64,000 bases of DNA from JAWSVE01 sp050633885 (GTDB taxonomy: Bacteria; Pseudomonadota; Gammaproteobacteria; Pseudomonadales; Cellvibrionaceae). Under the pieces are notes generated by a model. That model was given only the letters and a program-made list of their open reading frames with translations, had not been told where the DNA came from and did not search any database. The stretch covers positions 558,001-622,000 of the forward strand of contig JBOEHK010000002.1 in assembly GCA_050633885.1 (NCBI GenBank). The letters are read 5' to 3'. Of the stretch, positions 34,073-43,327 are shown one piece after another; within the stretch, counting starts at the first letter, position 1, and each line of letters starts with the position of its first letter. The position numbers and the translations under genes were made by a program.

Positions 34073-35392
34073 TTAAAGCTCCGGCTCTATATCAAAATCA
34101 GGACCGTCAAAACCAAATTCATTTTGACGCTCTTTCCGCTTCTCTTTTTCTTTTGTCTTAATCCGCGCAATAGTTTGCTCGTCATAATTATGCATGGCGC
34201 TTAAATGCTTAATGAGCGTACGGCGCTCATATTCTTGCGCTTTGCTCAATTCATCAATACGCGCTTCCAACTCAAGCTTTTCCGCCATTTGTTTAAAGAA
34301 TAATTCTTCTAGCTGATCGCGATCACGAACGCGGCATTTACGGGTTTGTACTTCATTGAATTTACGTACCTTCCAGTAGCGCCCATTGATCTTATCCCAA
34401 AGCCCTTTAAAGCCTTTGCGGATATTTTTATTTCGTTCCAGTTCTTCGCGTTGCCAGCGCTTGTGAATATAAACGCGTAACTTTTGACGTTGCTTCTCAT
34501 GCTTGCTTTTTAATTCCGTCTTTTCATCCTTAAGAGGTTTTATTTGCTTTTTATGATTTTCATAGAGTTCATTCGTATAGGATTTAAATAGCGCAGTTAT
34601 TTTTTCATTGATCTGCTTTTTAACTGTTTCAATATCATCTAGTTTTTCTGGATCACCGAGCTTTGCGGCTATTTCTTTTTTAACCTTGCCAATCTTTTTC
34701 TTATTTAACGGGTATATTTCGCCGTATATGTCGATAACAACAAAGCCGCCGCGATCACCACGCGCCAGATAATAGCCGCGCTCTTCCAAAGCATTTTCAA
34801 AGGTTTTTTTGGTGTCAGAAATCGCCCAGCATTCTTGAAGTTCTCGCTTGATATCAGAAGCCTTGCGGCCAATGCGCTTGGCTTGTTCCCATTCTTCGCG
34901 GGTAAAGTTCAAAGGGTTTTTCTTGGACTTATCTAAAAACCCTTCCGGTAATTTCCAGCCATGTTCCAGATAGAGCGATTTCGACAGGCTATTTAATTTG
35001 CGCCTGTCATTGCTCATATTTACAGCCTTCATTTCTTCCGTATCAATCCGGCTCCAAACACAATGGGCATGTCGCCGCCCGTTCTTTTCATGGAAAACAA
35101 CAACACGCGCCTGACCATCAAGGCCAAGCTCTTTTTCTATTTTCTCAATCGCGGCTTCAAAGGTTTCAATCCCGACTTTTTCTTCCCTTGGAGGATTGAG
35201 GGAAAGGCTATACATGAACTGCTTGCACTTGGTTCCTTTGGATAGGGCGTAGGCTTCATTGAGTGCGCCGAGAACATCACTGGCAATAAAGCCCCGCACT
35301 TCATGGATACTCACATGCTCGTTATCCATCCCGTTTAAAAGATGCAAGGCCATCTGGCGACCGCCACCACGCTGATTACCTTTCAGAAGCAT
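34073..35392 (-). CDS. MobP-type relaxase
   Basis: 439 residues. The N terminus (KGNQRGGGRQMALHLLNG, DNEHVSIHEVRGF) and the histidine motif RRHAHCVWSRID at about 105-120 are those of conjugative or mobilisation relaxases, which nick at oriT and stay covalently bound to the DNA. The C-terminal half is a long charged coiled coil. The start overlaps mobC by 17 nt. With the coupling protein at the left end of the window, it implies that the element is transferable. The position of the nucleophile Tyr in the N-terminal domain is not certain to me. Confidence 0.87.
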   Translation of the reverse strand: MLLKGNQRGGGRQMALHLLNGMDNEHVSIHEVRGFIASDVLGALNEAYALSKGTKCKQFMYSLSLNPPREEKVGIETFEAAIEKIEKELGLDGQARVVVFHEKNGRRHAHCVWSRIDTEEMKAVNMSNDRRKLNSLSKSLYLEHGWKLPEGFLDKSKKNPLNFTREEWEQAKRIGRKASDIKRELQECWAISDTKKTFENALEERGYYLARGDRGGFVVIDIYGEIYPLNKKKIGKVKKEIAAKLGDPEKLDDIETVKKQINEKITALFKSYTNELYENHKKQIKPLKDEKTELKSKHEKQRQKLRVYIHKRWQREELERNKNIRKGFKGLWDKINGRYWKVRKFNEVQTRKCRVRDRDQLEELFFKQMAEKLELEARIDELSKAQEYERRTLIKHLSAMHNYDEQTIARIKTKEKEKRKERQNEFGFDGPDFDIEPEL

Positions 35393-35834
35393 CGCTATCC
35401 TCCTCGGTTTGGCGCTGGGGTTTCAGGCCAAGGGCTTTGATCAGCTTATGCCTCATCCAATGAACGGACTCCACGGCCTCATTCAGGGAATGAAGGACAT
35501 CATGATTAACAGGCAGGCTTCCAGAATTGGCGGCTTTGGCGAGTTGATTGATGTTGCTCGCAATGCGCGATTGCCCCAGCGCGCCTAAAAGCTTGGCGAT
35601 TTCCTTGTGATCGGGGCTGGCCGCTTCGCCGCGCGTTCGCTTCTTCGGCATTTTCGGCATAGTTTCTGGCATCTCTTCCTTGAAAATTAGCCAGCGTATA
35701 TAGGCCGCTAAAGGTCTTCCGGCGGCGGCAAGTTCGAGGGCTTTGCGCTCTTCTTTTGTAAAGCGCATGGAAAAAGGCGGCGGATAATCTGGTTTTCCCT
35801 TGTTTTTTGTATGATATTTAGACGTTTTATTCAA
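35376..35834 (-). CDS. MobC-like relaxosome accessory protein
   Basis: 152 residues. The segment FSMRFTKEERKALELAAAG followed by PLAAYIRWLIF is the ribbon-helix-helix-like start typical of MobC. The C-terminal ASNINQLAKAANSG and LIKALGLK continue the pattern. MobC helps the relaxase melt and nick oriT. It heads the mob operon, so the origin of transfer is expected just upstream (35835-35990). Confidence 0.82.
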   Translation of the reverse strand: MNKTSKYHTKNKGKPDYPPPFSMRFTKEERKALELAAAGRPLAAYIRWLIFKEEMPETMPKMPKKRTRGEAASPDHKEIAKLLGALGQSRIASNINQLAKAANSGSLPVNHDVLHSLNEAVESVHWMRHKLIKALGLKPQRQTEEDSDASER

Positions 35835-35839
35835 TGTAA

Positions 35840-35988
35840 CCCCCTGATCTTGCGGGTGTTACGCTAGGGCTGTTATACTCCGCGCCCTGTAAGGTGTGGG
35901 CTCCCTCTAAGCAAGATAGTAACGCTCTTACAGTTGGTGGCTTAGAGGTGATATCGAGGGCTTGAATTAGCAATCTAGAGAGCGTTGG
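35840..35988. other. Candidate origin of transfer / promoter region at the element end
   Basis: This gene-free stretch lies between mobC and the att fragment. It contains a promoter-like TTGCGG-N18-TATACT with a GC-rich discriminator (CCGCGCCC) pointing right, and short inverted repeats (for example GTGGGCTCCC with the upstream GCGCCC). Its position upstream of mobC makes it the best oriT candidate in the window. I cannot identify a nic site. Confidence 0.4.
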
Positions 35989-36008
35989 CATCCAGCCCCC
36001 GCTACCAA
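35989..36008 (+). tRNA. tRNA-fMet 3' fragment: right attachment site of the element
   Basis: CATCCAGCCCCCGCTACCA is the end of an initiator tRNA: part of the T arm, the acceptor strand CCCCCGC, then TACCA. The 5' part of the tRNA is absent to the left, where element DNA begins. Right of it comes a terminator and then the rimP leader. In many gammaproteobacteria the initiator tRNA gene metY lies directly upstream of rimP, which supports the assignment. Confidence 0.7.
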
Positions 36009-36055
36009 TTTATTCAAAGTAGGTTTTTTGATCCCAGGTCAAAAGCTTTCAAATT

Positions 36056-36080
36056 AAGCTTGCATATGCAGGCTTTTTTT
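36056..36080 (+). terminator. Terminator originally serving the tRNA-fMet gene
   Basis: AAGCTTGCA pairs with TGCAGGCTT (one G-T pair) and is followed by a run of T. It lies about 50 bp past the tRNA 3' end. Confidence 0.7.
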
Positions 36081-36340
36081 ATGCTTCTGTAAAAATTATC
36101 TTAGTTATTCATTTCTTCTTTCATTTCACTGAGGGGAATTCTCATCGGCCACTTTTGAGGTGAGCTGAGTATTTGGTGTCTGAGGTTGTCGTTTTTAACG
36201 TTAGTGCTTAATGATAGTGTCAATGGAATTCTAGAGCAGGCGACTGATGTTCGTATTAACGCATTAAATCAATACGCGAAGACTCTCGCGAAGACTCTAA
36301 AGCTCATAGGCATATATTTTTTATAGATTTAAACCCTTTG
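36081..36340. other. Gene-free stretch between the tRNA terminator and the rimP promoter
   Basis: About 260 bp in which I see no ORF, RNA or strong repeat beyond a short direct repeat GCGAAGACTCT at 36277-36299. Confidence 0.4.
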
Positions 36341-36380
36341 ATTGATGTGAAGGGGTAGTTGCGGGTATAATCCGCGCCCA
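36341..36380 (+). promoter_or_regulatory. Promoter of the rimP-nusA-infB operon
   Basis: A TTGATG-like -35 and a perfect TATAAT at 36366-36371 are followed by the GC-rich discriminator CCGCGCCC, typical of growth-rate/stringent-controlled promoters. Directly downstream is a block nearly the same as one at 35872-35935. Confidence 0.6.
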
Positions 36381-36806
36381 GTAATGCGTGGGCTCCCTCT
36401 TGCTAGATGTAACCGCAGTGTAACAGTAGATAGTAACGCGCTTTATCATTATAAGATTTGGGCATTCAATGCTAAATCTGATAACCGATTTTAACGAATT
36501 GAGGCATGGTACTGTGTAGATTAACTACTATCCGACACGTCGGATTCCTTATTAAGTAGATCCATATCCAAATAGTGGATAGATGTAGGGGTCATTAGTG
36601 AGAGCAGTGTGTACCTAATCTAGACGTTGAACCTAACGTTGACGAAAAAGCCCCTATTTATAGGGGCTTTTTCGTATGTTTCCAGATGTGGACTTAGAGA
36701 GATGGTCGATAGCTCTATCGCTATTGTTTATTTCGGCGGACGTCTTTCTGTCCGCATTGATATTTGTGTTGCTGGCTAAAAATAATTAGCCATTGGTGGT
36801 AATGAA
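36381..36806 (+). promoter_or_regulatory. Long structured 5' leader of the rimP operon
   Basis: About 425 nt between the promoter and rimP contain several hairpins (CCGACACGTCGG; ATCCATAT with ATAGTGGAT) and end in a strong intrinsic terminator at 36643-36674. A rimP leader attenuator is known in gammaproteobacteria. This arrangement fits, so the operon is probably controlled by premature termination. Confidence 0.6.
36643..36674 (+). terminator. Attenuator-type intrinsic terminator before rimP
   Basis: A perfect 14-bp stem (GCCCCTA with TAGGGGC, flanked by A5/T5) closes a TTTA loop and ends in TTTTTCG. It lies 132 bp upstream of the rimP start, so transcription of the operon must pass it. 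Confidence 0.85.
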
Positions 36807-37313
36807 ATGAGTGCCGGTAGTTCAAAGCTTTTAACCGAATTGCTCGAGCCTGTGGTTGTGTCACTCGGTTGCGAGTTATGGGGTTTGGAGTTTCATTCCA
36901 GCGGTCGTGGTCGTAGTACGCTGAGAATATATATAGAAAAGAAAGACGGCGTAGGCTTATCTGATTGCGAAAAAGTCAGCCGGCAGGTGAGTAGTGTCAT
37001 GGATGTTGAGGACCCTATTCCAGGTGAATATACCCTTGAGGTTTCTTCCCCTGGGCTTGCCAGGCCTCTCTACACATTAGAACAATATCAACAGTATGTC
37101 GGTGAGCACGTAAAATTAAAATTACGTGCTCCCTTTGAAGGAAGAAAAATCTTCACTGGTTTGTTAACCGGTTTAGAAGAAGATGAAGTAAAGGTTTTGG
37201 TAGATGAGCACGAATACGTTCTACCAATTGAATCAATCGATAAAGCGAATGTTGCCCCACGGTTTGAAGATTCTCAATCAGAGAGTCAAACAAAAGGCAA
37301 AGAACGAGGTTAA
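36807..37313 (+). CDS. rimP: Ribosome maturation factor RimP
   Basis: 168 residues. RimP assists 30S subunit maturation. Characteristic segments are LEPVVVSLGCELWGLEF, TLRIYIEKKDGVGLSDCEKVSRQ and VSSPGLARPL. The N-terminal alpha/beta domain and C-terminal SH3-like domain are both present. It is the first gene of the nusA operon and ends 3 bp before nusA. Confidence 0.97.
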   Translation: MSAGSSKLLTELLEPVVVSLGCELWGLEFHSSGRGRSTLRIYIEKKDGVGLSDCEKVSRQVSSVMDVEDPIPGEYTLEVSSPGLARPLYTLEQYQQYVGEHVKLKLRAPFEGRKIFTGLLTGLEEDEVKVLVDEHEYVLPIESIDKANVAPRFEDSQSESQTKGKERG

Positions 37314-37316
37314 GGC

Positions 37317-38816
37317 ATGAACAAAGAAATTTTGCTGGTCGCCGATGCTGTGTCTCACGAGAAAGGTGTCGATCGGGAATTAATTTTCGAGGCTATAGAG
37401 TTGGCATTGGCTACGGCGACGAAAAAGCGGTATGACGAAGATTCTGACATTCGTGTCGTCATCGATCGCGAATCGGGTGATTATGAAACCTTTCGTCGTT
37501 GGTTGGTTCGAGATAATGACACCATGGCGGCGCTTGGCACTGAATTTACGCTAGAAGAAGCTCACGAGAAAGATGAAAGCCTAGTGGCTGATGATATCTT
37601 TGAAGAGCAAGTTGACAATGTAGGTTTTGGCCGTATTGCTGCTCAAACAGCAAAACAAGTGATTGTCCAAAAAGTTCGTGAAGCCGAAAGAGCTCAAATT
37701 GTAGAAGAGTATGAAGGCCGGATGGGTGAGCTAATTGGCGGTACAGTCAAGAAAGTGACACGAGATAATATTATCGTCGATCTAGGCAATAACGCCGAGG
37801 GCTTATTGCCACGAGATCAGCTCGTCGGACGAGAAATTTTCAGAATGGGTGATCGTATTCGCGCAATCTTATTAGAAGTGCGAACAGAAGTCCGCGGCCC
37901 GCAATTATATTTGAGTCGTTCATGTCCTCAAATGTTGATTGAATTATTCAAAATTGAAGTGCCAGAAATTGCCGAAGAAATTATCGAGTTAAAAGCGGCA
38001 GCAAGAGATCCAGGTCTTCGTGCAAAAATTGCTGTAACCACGAATGATGGACGTATTGACCCAGTGGGCGCTTGTGTAGGAATGCGTGGTTCACGCGTTC
38101 AGGCGGTTTCAAATGAATTAGGTAATGAACGTATCGATATTATTCTTTGGGATGATAACCCTGCGCAATTTGTTATTAGTGCGATGGCACCTGCGGAAAT
38201 AGAGTCAATCGTTGTTGATGAAGATAGCAACACAATGGATGTCGCTGTTGGTGAAGATAATTTAGCTATGGCTATTGGCCGTGCAGGACAAAATGTACGC
38301 TTAGCTTCTGAGCTAACAGGCTGGAATATCAATGTGATGAGCATTGAAGAGTGGGAATCTAAACAGCAAGAAGAAACAGGTAGTACGGTCGAAACCTTCA
38401 TGAATGCGTTAGATATTGATGATGATGTCGCCACTGTTCTTGTTGAAGAAGGATTTACAACATTAGAAGAGGTTGCTTATGTTCCTCTGGAAGAAATGTT
38501 GTCGATCGAAGGTTTTGATGAAGAGATATCAGAAGAGCTTCGAGCGCGCGCTAAAGATGCCTTGTTAACTCAGGCGCTAGCATCGGAAGAGAAATTAGAT
38601 AAAGAGCCCGCGGAAGATTTGCTTACGATGGAAGGCATGGATAAACAAACTGCGTTTAAGCTCGCAAGCATTGGTATCGTGACGATGGAAGACCTCGCTG
38701 AACAATCAGTTGATGAATTACTTGATGTTGACGGTATCGACGAGGAGCGTGCCAGCTCACTGATTCTTACAGCGCGCGAGCCTTGGTTTGCCGAAGCAGA
38801 GGCGAATGATGCCTAA
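37317..38816 (+). CDS. nusA: Transcription termination/antitermination factor NusA
   Basis: 499 residues. An N-terminal RNAP-binding domain, an S1 domain (about 135-200, GGTVKKVTRDNIIVDLGN), two KH domains (VGACVGMRGSRVQAV and MAIGRAGQNVRLAS) and two C-terminal acidic repeats (about 360-490) are present. NusA binds RNA polymerase and affects pausing, termination and antitermination. The two C-terminal repeats are the gammaproteobacterial form. Length is normal. Confidence 0.98.
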   Translation: MNKEILLVADAVSHEKGVDRELIFEAIELALATATKKRYDEDSDIRVVIDRESGDYETFRRWLVRDNDTMAALGTEFTLEEAHEKDESLVADDIFEEQVDNVGFGRIAAQTAKQVIVQKVREAERAQIVEEYEGRMGELIGGTVKKVTRDNIIVDLGNNAEGLLPRDQLVGREIFRMGDRIRAILLEVRTEVRGPQLYLSRSCPQMLIELFKIEVPEIAEEIIELKAAARDPGLRAKIAVTTNDGRIDPVGACVGMRGSRVQAVSNELGNERIDIILWDDNPAQFVISAMAPAEIESIVVDEDSNTMDVAVGEDNLAMAIGRAGQNVRLASELTGWNINVMSIEEWESKQQEETGSTVETFMNALDIDDDVATVLVEEGFTTLEEVAYVPLEEMLSIEGFDEEISEELRARAKDALLTQALASEEKLDKEPAEDLLTMEGMDKQTAFKLASIGIVTMEDLAEQSVDELLDVDGIDEERASSLILTAREPWFAEAEANDA

Positions 38817-38952
38817 TTCGAGTAGCAGTGATCCAAAGAGAAAGCCTACTATTTAAGTTTTCAGTGTAATTGTATTACGGGAAAATTTTTAACGGTTCTC
38901 GTAATGATGATTAGACAGAAAAATAGAACTAATTTAAGACTGAGGAAAAAGA

Positions 38953-41586
38953 ATGGCAGAAGTAACAGTTAGCGAACTCGCCAAGTCGGTCGGCGCCTCG
39001 GTTGAGAGGCTGCTTAGCCAGATGAAAGAAGCAGGTCTCGATCATAACTCTGCAGATCAAAGTGTGTCTGATGCAGAAAAGCAAAAGTTACTTTCTTTTC
39101 TGAAAGATAGCCATGGTGAAAGCGATACAGTTGCACCGAAAAAAATCACTTTGCGTCGAAAAACGACAACGACACTAAAGACGGGAAGTGGCGCTGCGCG
39201 TAAAACGGTGAATGTTGAAGTAAGAAAAAAACGAACATACGTAAAACGTGATGCAGCAACAGAAGAGGTTGCTGAAACTCTGGAGTCATTACCGACGGAA
39301 GCGCCAGTCGAAGAGCCTGTTGTTGAAGCGGTAACTGAGGCTGAGGTTGTGGCTGCTCCTCCCGTGCCTGAAGTGAAACCTTCCGGTGCCGTTGATGATA
39401 TTGAAATGAAACGCCAAGCTGCGATTAAGGCTCGTCGTGAAGAAGAAGCGGCAGTAGTAAAAGCTGCTGAAGAAAAAGCTGAAAAAAATAAAGCAGCAGA
39501 GAAAGTTAAAAAAGACGTTGCTAAGAAAAGCGATACACCTGCCGCTAAAGAAGAAGATTCGAGAACGTTACACACAAAACGCAAAGAGCGTCATCTCGAT
39601 GATGAAGAAGAAAACGATGAGCCAAAGCATAAGAAAACAAAACGTGCTGGCGCTTCTGGGCCGAAAAAAGCAAATCGAATCGATGTTCTTGTCGATGAGG
39701 CTCTTGCAGATGATGATATTGACGAAGGTACAACAGCTGCTGATCTTATTGCAGCTGAACCTAAGAAGCGCAAAAAGCCAAAAATGCCAATTAAGTTGGT
39801 TAATAAACATAAGTTTAAAAAGCCAACTGCAAAAGTAGTTCACGAAGTTGAAATTCCGTTAAATATAACGGTGTCTGATTTGGCACAACGTATGTCAATT
39901 AAAGGCGCTGTTGTGATGAAGCAGTTAATCAAAATGGGGGTGATGGTTACAATTAATCAACCTATTGATCAAGAAACTGCTCAGCTAGTCGTTGAAGAAC
40001 TTGGGCACAATTATAAGCTATTAACCGGTAATGAAGTTGAAGATGCTCTTGAAGAAACAATTGCTGTAGAAGGTGAGCTTGTTTCTAGGGCGCCAGTGGT
40101 AACTGTGATGGGCCATGTCGATCATGGTAAAACATCACTTTTGGATTATATTCGTGAAGCAAAAGTCGCTTCTGGTGAGGCCGGCGGTATTACTCAACAC
40201 ATCGGTGCTTATCGCGTTCACACTAATCACGGTGACATTACCTTCTTAGACACACCAGGGCATGCTGCATTTACTTCTATGCGTGCTCGCGGAGCGCAAT
40301 GTACGGATGTTGTGATTCTCGTTGTCGCCGCTGATGATGGTGTGATGCCGCAAACGGAAGAAGCTGTTAAGCATGCGAAAGCAGCCGGCGTTCCTATGGT
40401 TGTTGCGATTAACAAGTGCGACAAAGAAGCCGCTGACCCTGAACGTGTTAAAAATGAATTATCAGCCAAAGAAGTGATTCCAGAAGATTGGGGCGGTGAT
40501 ACGCAATTCATTCAAGTGTCCGCTAAGACGGGTGAAGGTATTGATCAGTTGCTTGATGCCGTTTCACTTCAAGCAGAAATGCAAGAATTAACTGCGGTAA
40601 AAGATACGGCGGCTCGCGGTGTTGTTGTTGAGTCACGAGTTGATGTCGGACGTGGTGTTGTCGCTACATTGCTTGTACAACAAGGTACTTTGAAAACGGG
40701 TGATATCGTTTTAGCCGGCCAAAGCTTTGGTCGTGTACGAGCTATGATTAATGAATTTTCTGAACAAGTGGCAGAAGCAGGACCATCTACTCCAGTAGAA
40801 ATTTTGGGTTTAGATTCTGCGCCTGCTGCTGGCGACGAATGTGTTGTTGTTCCTGATGAAAGAAAAGCGCGAGAAGTCGCTCTTCATCGAACTGAAAAAG
40901 AAAAACAAGAAAGATTGCAGCGTAATCAAGCGGCAAAGCTTGAGAATATGTTTTCTTCCATGGAATCGGGCGAGAAAAAGATTTTATCCGTTGTACTAAA
41001 AACAGATGTTAGAGGTTCGCTAGAAGCGATTCAGGCCTCATTGTTAGAAATGGGTAATGAAGAAGTTCAGGTTAATATCATTAACTCGGGTGTTGGTGGT
41101 ATTACTGAAAATGACGTCAATTTAGCGATTACCTCCGGTGCAATTATTATTGGTTTTAATGTAAGAGCGGAAAATTCAGCTAGAAAAATTGCTGAGATTG
41201 AATCTGTAGAAATTCGTTATTACAGCATTATTTATCAATTGATTGATGAAGTGAAAAGCGCACTTTCAGGCATGTTGGCTCCTGAGCGTGTTGAAGAAAT
41301 AGTCGGTATTGCTGATGTTCGTGACACATTTAAATCACCTAAGTTTGGACAGGTTGCCGGTTGTATGGTGATCGAAGGTACGGTGCATCGTAACAAACCA
41401 ATTCGTGTTCTTCGCGACAATGTCGTGATCTATGAAGGCGAGCTAGAATCGTTACGTCGCTTTAAAGATGATGTGAATGAAGTCCGAAACGGAACAGAAT
41501 GTGGTATCGGTGTAAAAGATTACGATGTAAAAGTTGGCGATCAAATCGAAGTTTATGATGTTAAAGAAGTGGCTCGTTCACTTTAA
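38953..41586 (+). CDS. infB: Translation initiation factor IF-2
   Basis: 877 residues. The long variable N-terminal region is Lys/Glu/Ala-rich. The GTPase domain has G1 GHVDHGKTS (about 386-394), G3 DTPGHAAF and G4 NKCD, followed by domains II-IV ending in the initiator-tRNA-binding C2 domain (KVGDQIEVYDVKEVARSL). IF-2 delivers fMet-tRNA to the 30S subunit. It lies 136 bp after nusA. In-frame secondary starts may give shorter isoforms as in E. coli, which I cannot confirm. Confidence 0.98.
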   Translation: MAEVTVSELAKSVGASVERLLSQMKEAGLDHNSADQSVSDAEKQKLLSFLKDSHGESDTVAPKKITLRRKTTTTLKTGSGAARKTVNVEVRKKRTYVKRDAATEEVAETLESLPTEAPVEEPVVEAVTEAEVVAAPPVPEVKPSGAVDDIEMKRQAAIKARREEEAAVVKAAEEKAEKNKAAEKVKKDVAKKSDTPAAKEEDSRTLHTKRKERHLDDEEENDEPKHKKTKRAGASGPKKANRIDVLVDEALADDDIDEGTTAADLIAAEPKKRKKPKMPIKLVNKHKFKKPTAKVVHEVEIPLNITVSDLAQRMSIKGAVVMKQLIKMGVMVTINQPIDQETAQLVVEELGHNYKLLTGNEVEDALEETIAVEGELVSRAPVVTVMGHVDHGKTSLLDYIREAKVASGEAGGITQHIGAYRVHTNHGDITFLDTPGHAAFTSMRARGAQCTDVVILVVAADDGVMPQTEEAVKHAKAAGVPMVVAINKCDKEAADPERVKNELSAKEVIPEDWGGDTQFIQVSAKTGEGIDQLLDAVSLQAEMQELTAVKDTAARGVVVESRVDVGRGVVATLLVQQGTLKTGDIVLAGQSFGRVRAMINEFSEQVAEAGPSTPVEILGLDSAPAAGDECVVVPDERKAREVALHRTEKEKQERLQRNQAAKLENMFSSMESGEKKILSVVLKTDVRGSLEAIQASLLEMGNEEVQVNIINSGVGGITENDVNLAITSGAIIIGFNVRAENSARKIAEIESVEIRYYSIIYQLIDEVKSALSGMLAPERVEEIVGIADVRDTFKSPKFGQVAGCMVIEGTVHRNKPIRVLRDNVVIYEGELESLRRFKDDVNEVRNGTECGIGVKDYDVKVGDQIEVYDVKEVARSL

Positions 41587-41616
41587 GTCGTTAAGACTTT
41601 TATACTAGGTAAGAAA

Positions 41617-42003
41617 ATGCCAAAAGACTTTAGTCGTAGTGTCAGGGTTGCTGATCAGATTCAAAAAAGCTTAGCGCAACTGATACAAACAGAAATATCT
41701 GACCCACGTATTGGGCTCGTGAACATTAATGAAGTCAATGTGAGCCCTGATTATGCGAATGCAAAAGTGTTCGTCACTTTTATTCAATCGGATGATGCGA
41801 ATCAAGCTGAGGAATCCATTGCTTTATTAAATAAAGCCTCTGGTTTTTTACGGAGTAAGTTAGCAAAAACATTGAATAGTCGAACAACACCTAGACTTCG
41901 TTTTGAGTTTGATAAAACATCGGTTAGTGGCCAAAAGCTAACCCGCTTGATTGATCAAGCAGTTTTAAAAGACCAGTCTAACAATCTTGATGGTAATGAT
42001 TAG
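41617..42003 (+). CDS. rbfA: Ribosome-binding factor A
   Basis: 128 residues with the KH-like fold signatures SVRVADQIQKSLAQLIQTE, DPRIGLVNINEVNVSPDYANA and a C-terminal RTTPRLRFEFDKT. RbfA assists 16S rRNA 5'-end maturation in the 30S subunit. It follows infB after 30 bp in the same operon. Confidence 0.97.
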   Translation: MPKDFSRSVRVADQIQKSLAQLIQTEISDPRIGLVNINEVNVSPDYANAKVFVTFIQSDDANQAEESIALLNKASGFLRSKLAKTLNSRTTPRLRFEFDKTSVSGQKLTRLIDQAVLKDQSNNLDGND

Positions 42004-42074
42004 GATGTTTTTTTGTTTGCTAAGCAGACAGTAAAAGCCGTATCAGAAAAAATATTCATTTAATAGGTAAAAAA

Positions 42075-43058
42075 TTGGCCAAACGCCCTAAAGGACGCCA
42101 ACTAAATGGTGTCCTTTTGCTAAACAAATCGGCAGGAATGACATCTAATTCTGCACTGCAACAAGCGAGACGCTTATTTGATGCAGCAAAAGCAGGTCAT
42201 ACGGGTAGTTTGGATCCGTTAGCTACCGGCATATTGCCAATTTGTTTTGGAGAATCGACAAAATTTTCTCAGTATCTGTTGGATGCGGATAAACGATATC
42301 AAAGTGAGTTCTGCTTAGGTGTGAGGACGACCACCAGTGATGCAGAAGGTGATGAGCTAGAACGAAAAGACGCTAGCGGCATTACACTAGAGAAGGTGAA
42401 AGAAGCTTTAGTCAATTTTCGCGGAGAGATAGAGCAAATACCCTCGATGTTTTCCGCGTTAAAACATCAAGGTCAGCCCTTATATAAATTGGCTCGCGAA
42501 GGGATAACAATTGATAGGCCCTCTCGCAAAGTGTTTATTCATAGTATTGATGTGTTGGATTTTGAAGAGGGAAATCCAGCAAAGTTAACGCTCGACGTTC
42601 ATTGCACTAAAGGAACATACATTCGTTCTATAGCAGAAGATCTTGGGCAAGCGTTAGGATGTGGTGGTCACGTTGTGACCTTGCATCGATCTTTGACCGG
42701 AGATTTTATTGACGGAAACGCTGTGACTCTTGATCAGTTAAGAGAAGAGCTTGCAGCTCTGGATACGAATGAAACAGTTACAAAGGCATCTGATGGTCAA
42801 TTAGATCATCATCTTTTGCCCGTAGATACGCCTATTAAGCATTTGCCTTCAATTCAATTAGTGGAGCAGAGTGTTATTGATTTTCGCTTTGGTCGAAATG
42901 TAGTCAATGCCCAGGCCTACCGGATTGCTGGAGAAGGTGGTATTGTTCGCGTCTTCTCTCAATCTGGCGATTTTCTAGGCGTTGGAGAGCTTGTCACGGA
43001 TAGTCAGATAGCGCCTAAAAGACTGATTGCAGAGACTTCTCGCCCGATTTCGATGTAG
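42075..43058 (+). CDS. truB: tRNA pseudouridine-55 synthase TruB
   Basis: 327 residues from a TTG start at 42075 with AGGT upstream. No ATG is better placed. The catalytic Asp is in HTGSLDPLATG. GVLLLNKSAGMTSN, the KALVNFRGEIEQIPSMFSALK region and the RNA-binding YIRSIAEDLG segment follow. It makes pseudouridine 55 in the T loop of most tRNAs. The C terminus carries a PUA-like domain and is slightly long for the family. Confidence 0.97.
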   Translation: MAKRPKGRQLNGVLLLNKSAGMTSNSALQQARRLFDAAKAGHTGSLDPLATGILPICFGESTKFSQYLLDADKRYQSEFCLGVRTTTSDAEGDELERKDASGITLEKVKEALVNFRGEIEQIPSMFSALKHQGQPLYKLAREGITIDRPSRKVFIHSIDVLDFEEGNPAKLTLDVHCTKGTYIRSIAEDLGQALGCGGHVVTLHRSLTGDFIDGNAVTLDQLREELAALDTNETVTKASDGQLDHHLLPVDTPIKHLPSIQLVEQSVIDFRFGRNVVNAQAYRIAGEGGIVRVFSQSGDFLGVGELVTDSQIAPKRLIAETSRPISM

Positions 43059-43086
43059 TTTATTTGAGTTCTAGATAAGCTGCCTG

Positions 43087-43327
43087 TACCCAAGAAGGTT
43101 GGGTATTGTATTAAATATTATTGTGCAGAGCTGTATTTTAGCGTTCTGAACAATCACAGAATTTACTCGTGTAGAGTAGATAGCATGTTTTAGTTTATGG
43201 CTAATTTTCGTCATTGATACAAACATGGTTAGCCGTCCTGTAAATGTGCATGGGCCGGCTGTACAGATGAACACGGACTATTTAGTTGAATGTGTTCTTA
43301 ATTTGCATATTAAAAGAGGAAGACGTT
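43087..43327 (+). promoter_or_regulatory. truB-rpsO intergenic region: hairpin and rpsO leader
   Basis: A 7-bp hairpin (TACCCAA with TTGGGTA, 43087-43105) lies after truB. Further on, TAGCCG and CGGCT stems and CTGTA/TACAG could form a folded rpsO leader of the kind S15 uses for autoregulation. A TTGATA element near 43215 could serve an rpsO promoter. The leader function is inferred. Confidence 0.4.

Noticed and set aside
35881..36008. tmRNA or 6S RNA gene ending in CCA upstream of rimP
   Set aside because: The sequence ends in TACCA after a promoter-like element, but it has no pairing 5' acceptor strand, no tag-peptide frame and no 6S-like stem. A tRNA-fMet fragment at an element border explains the end better.
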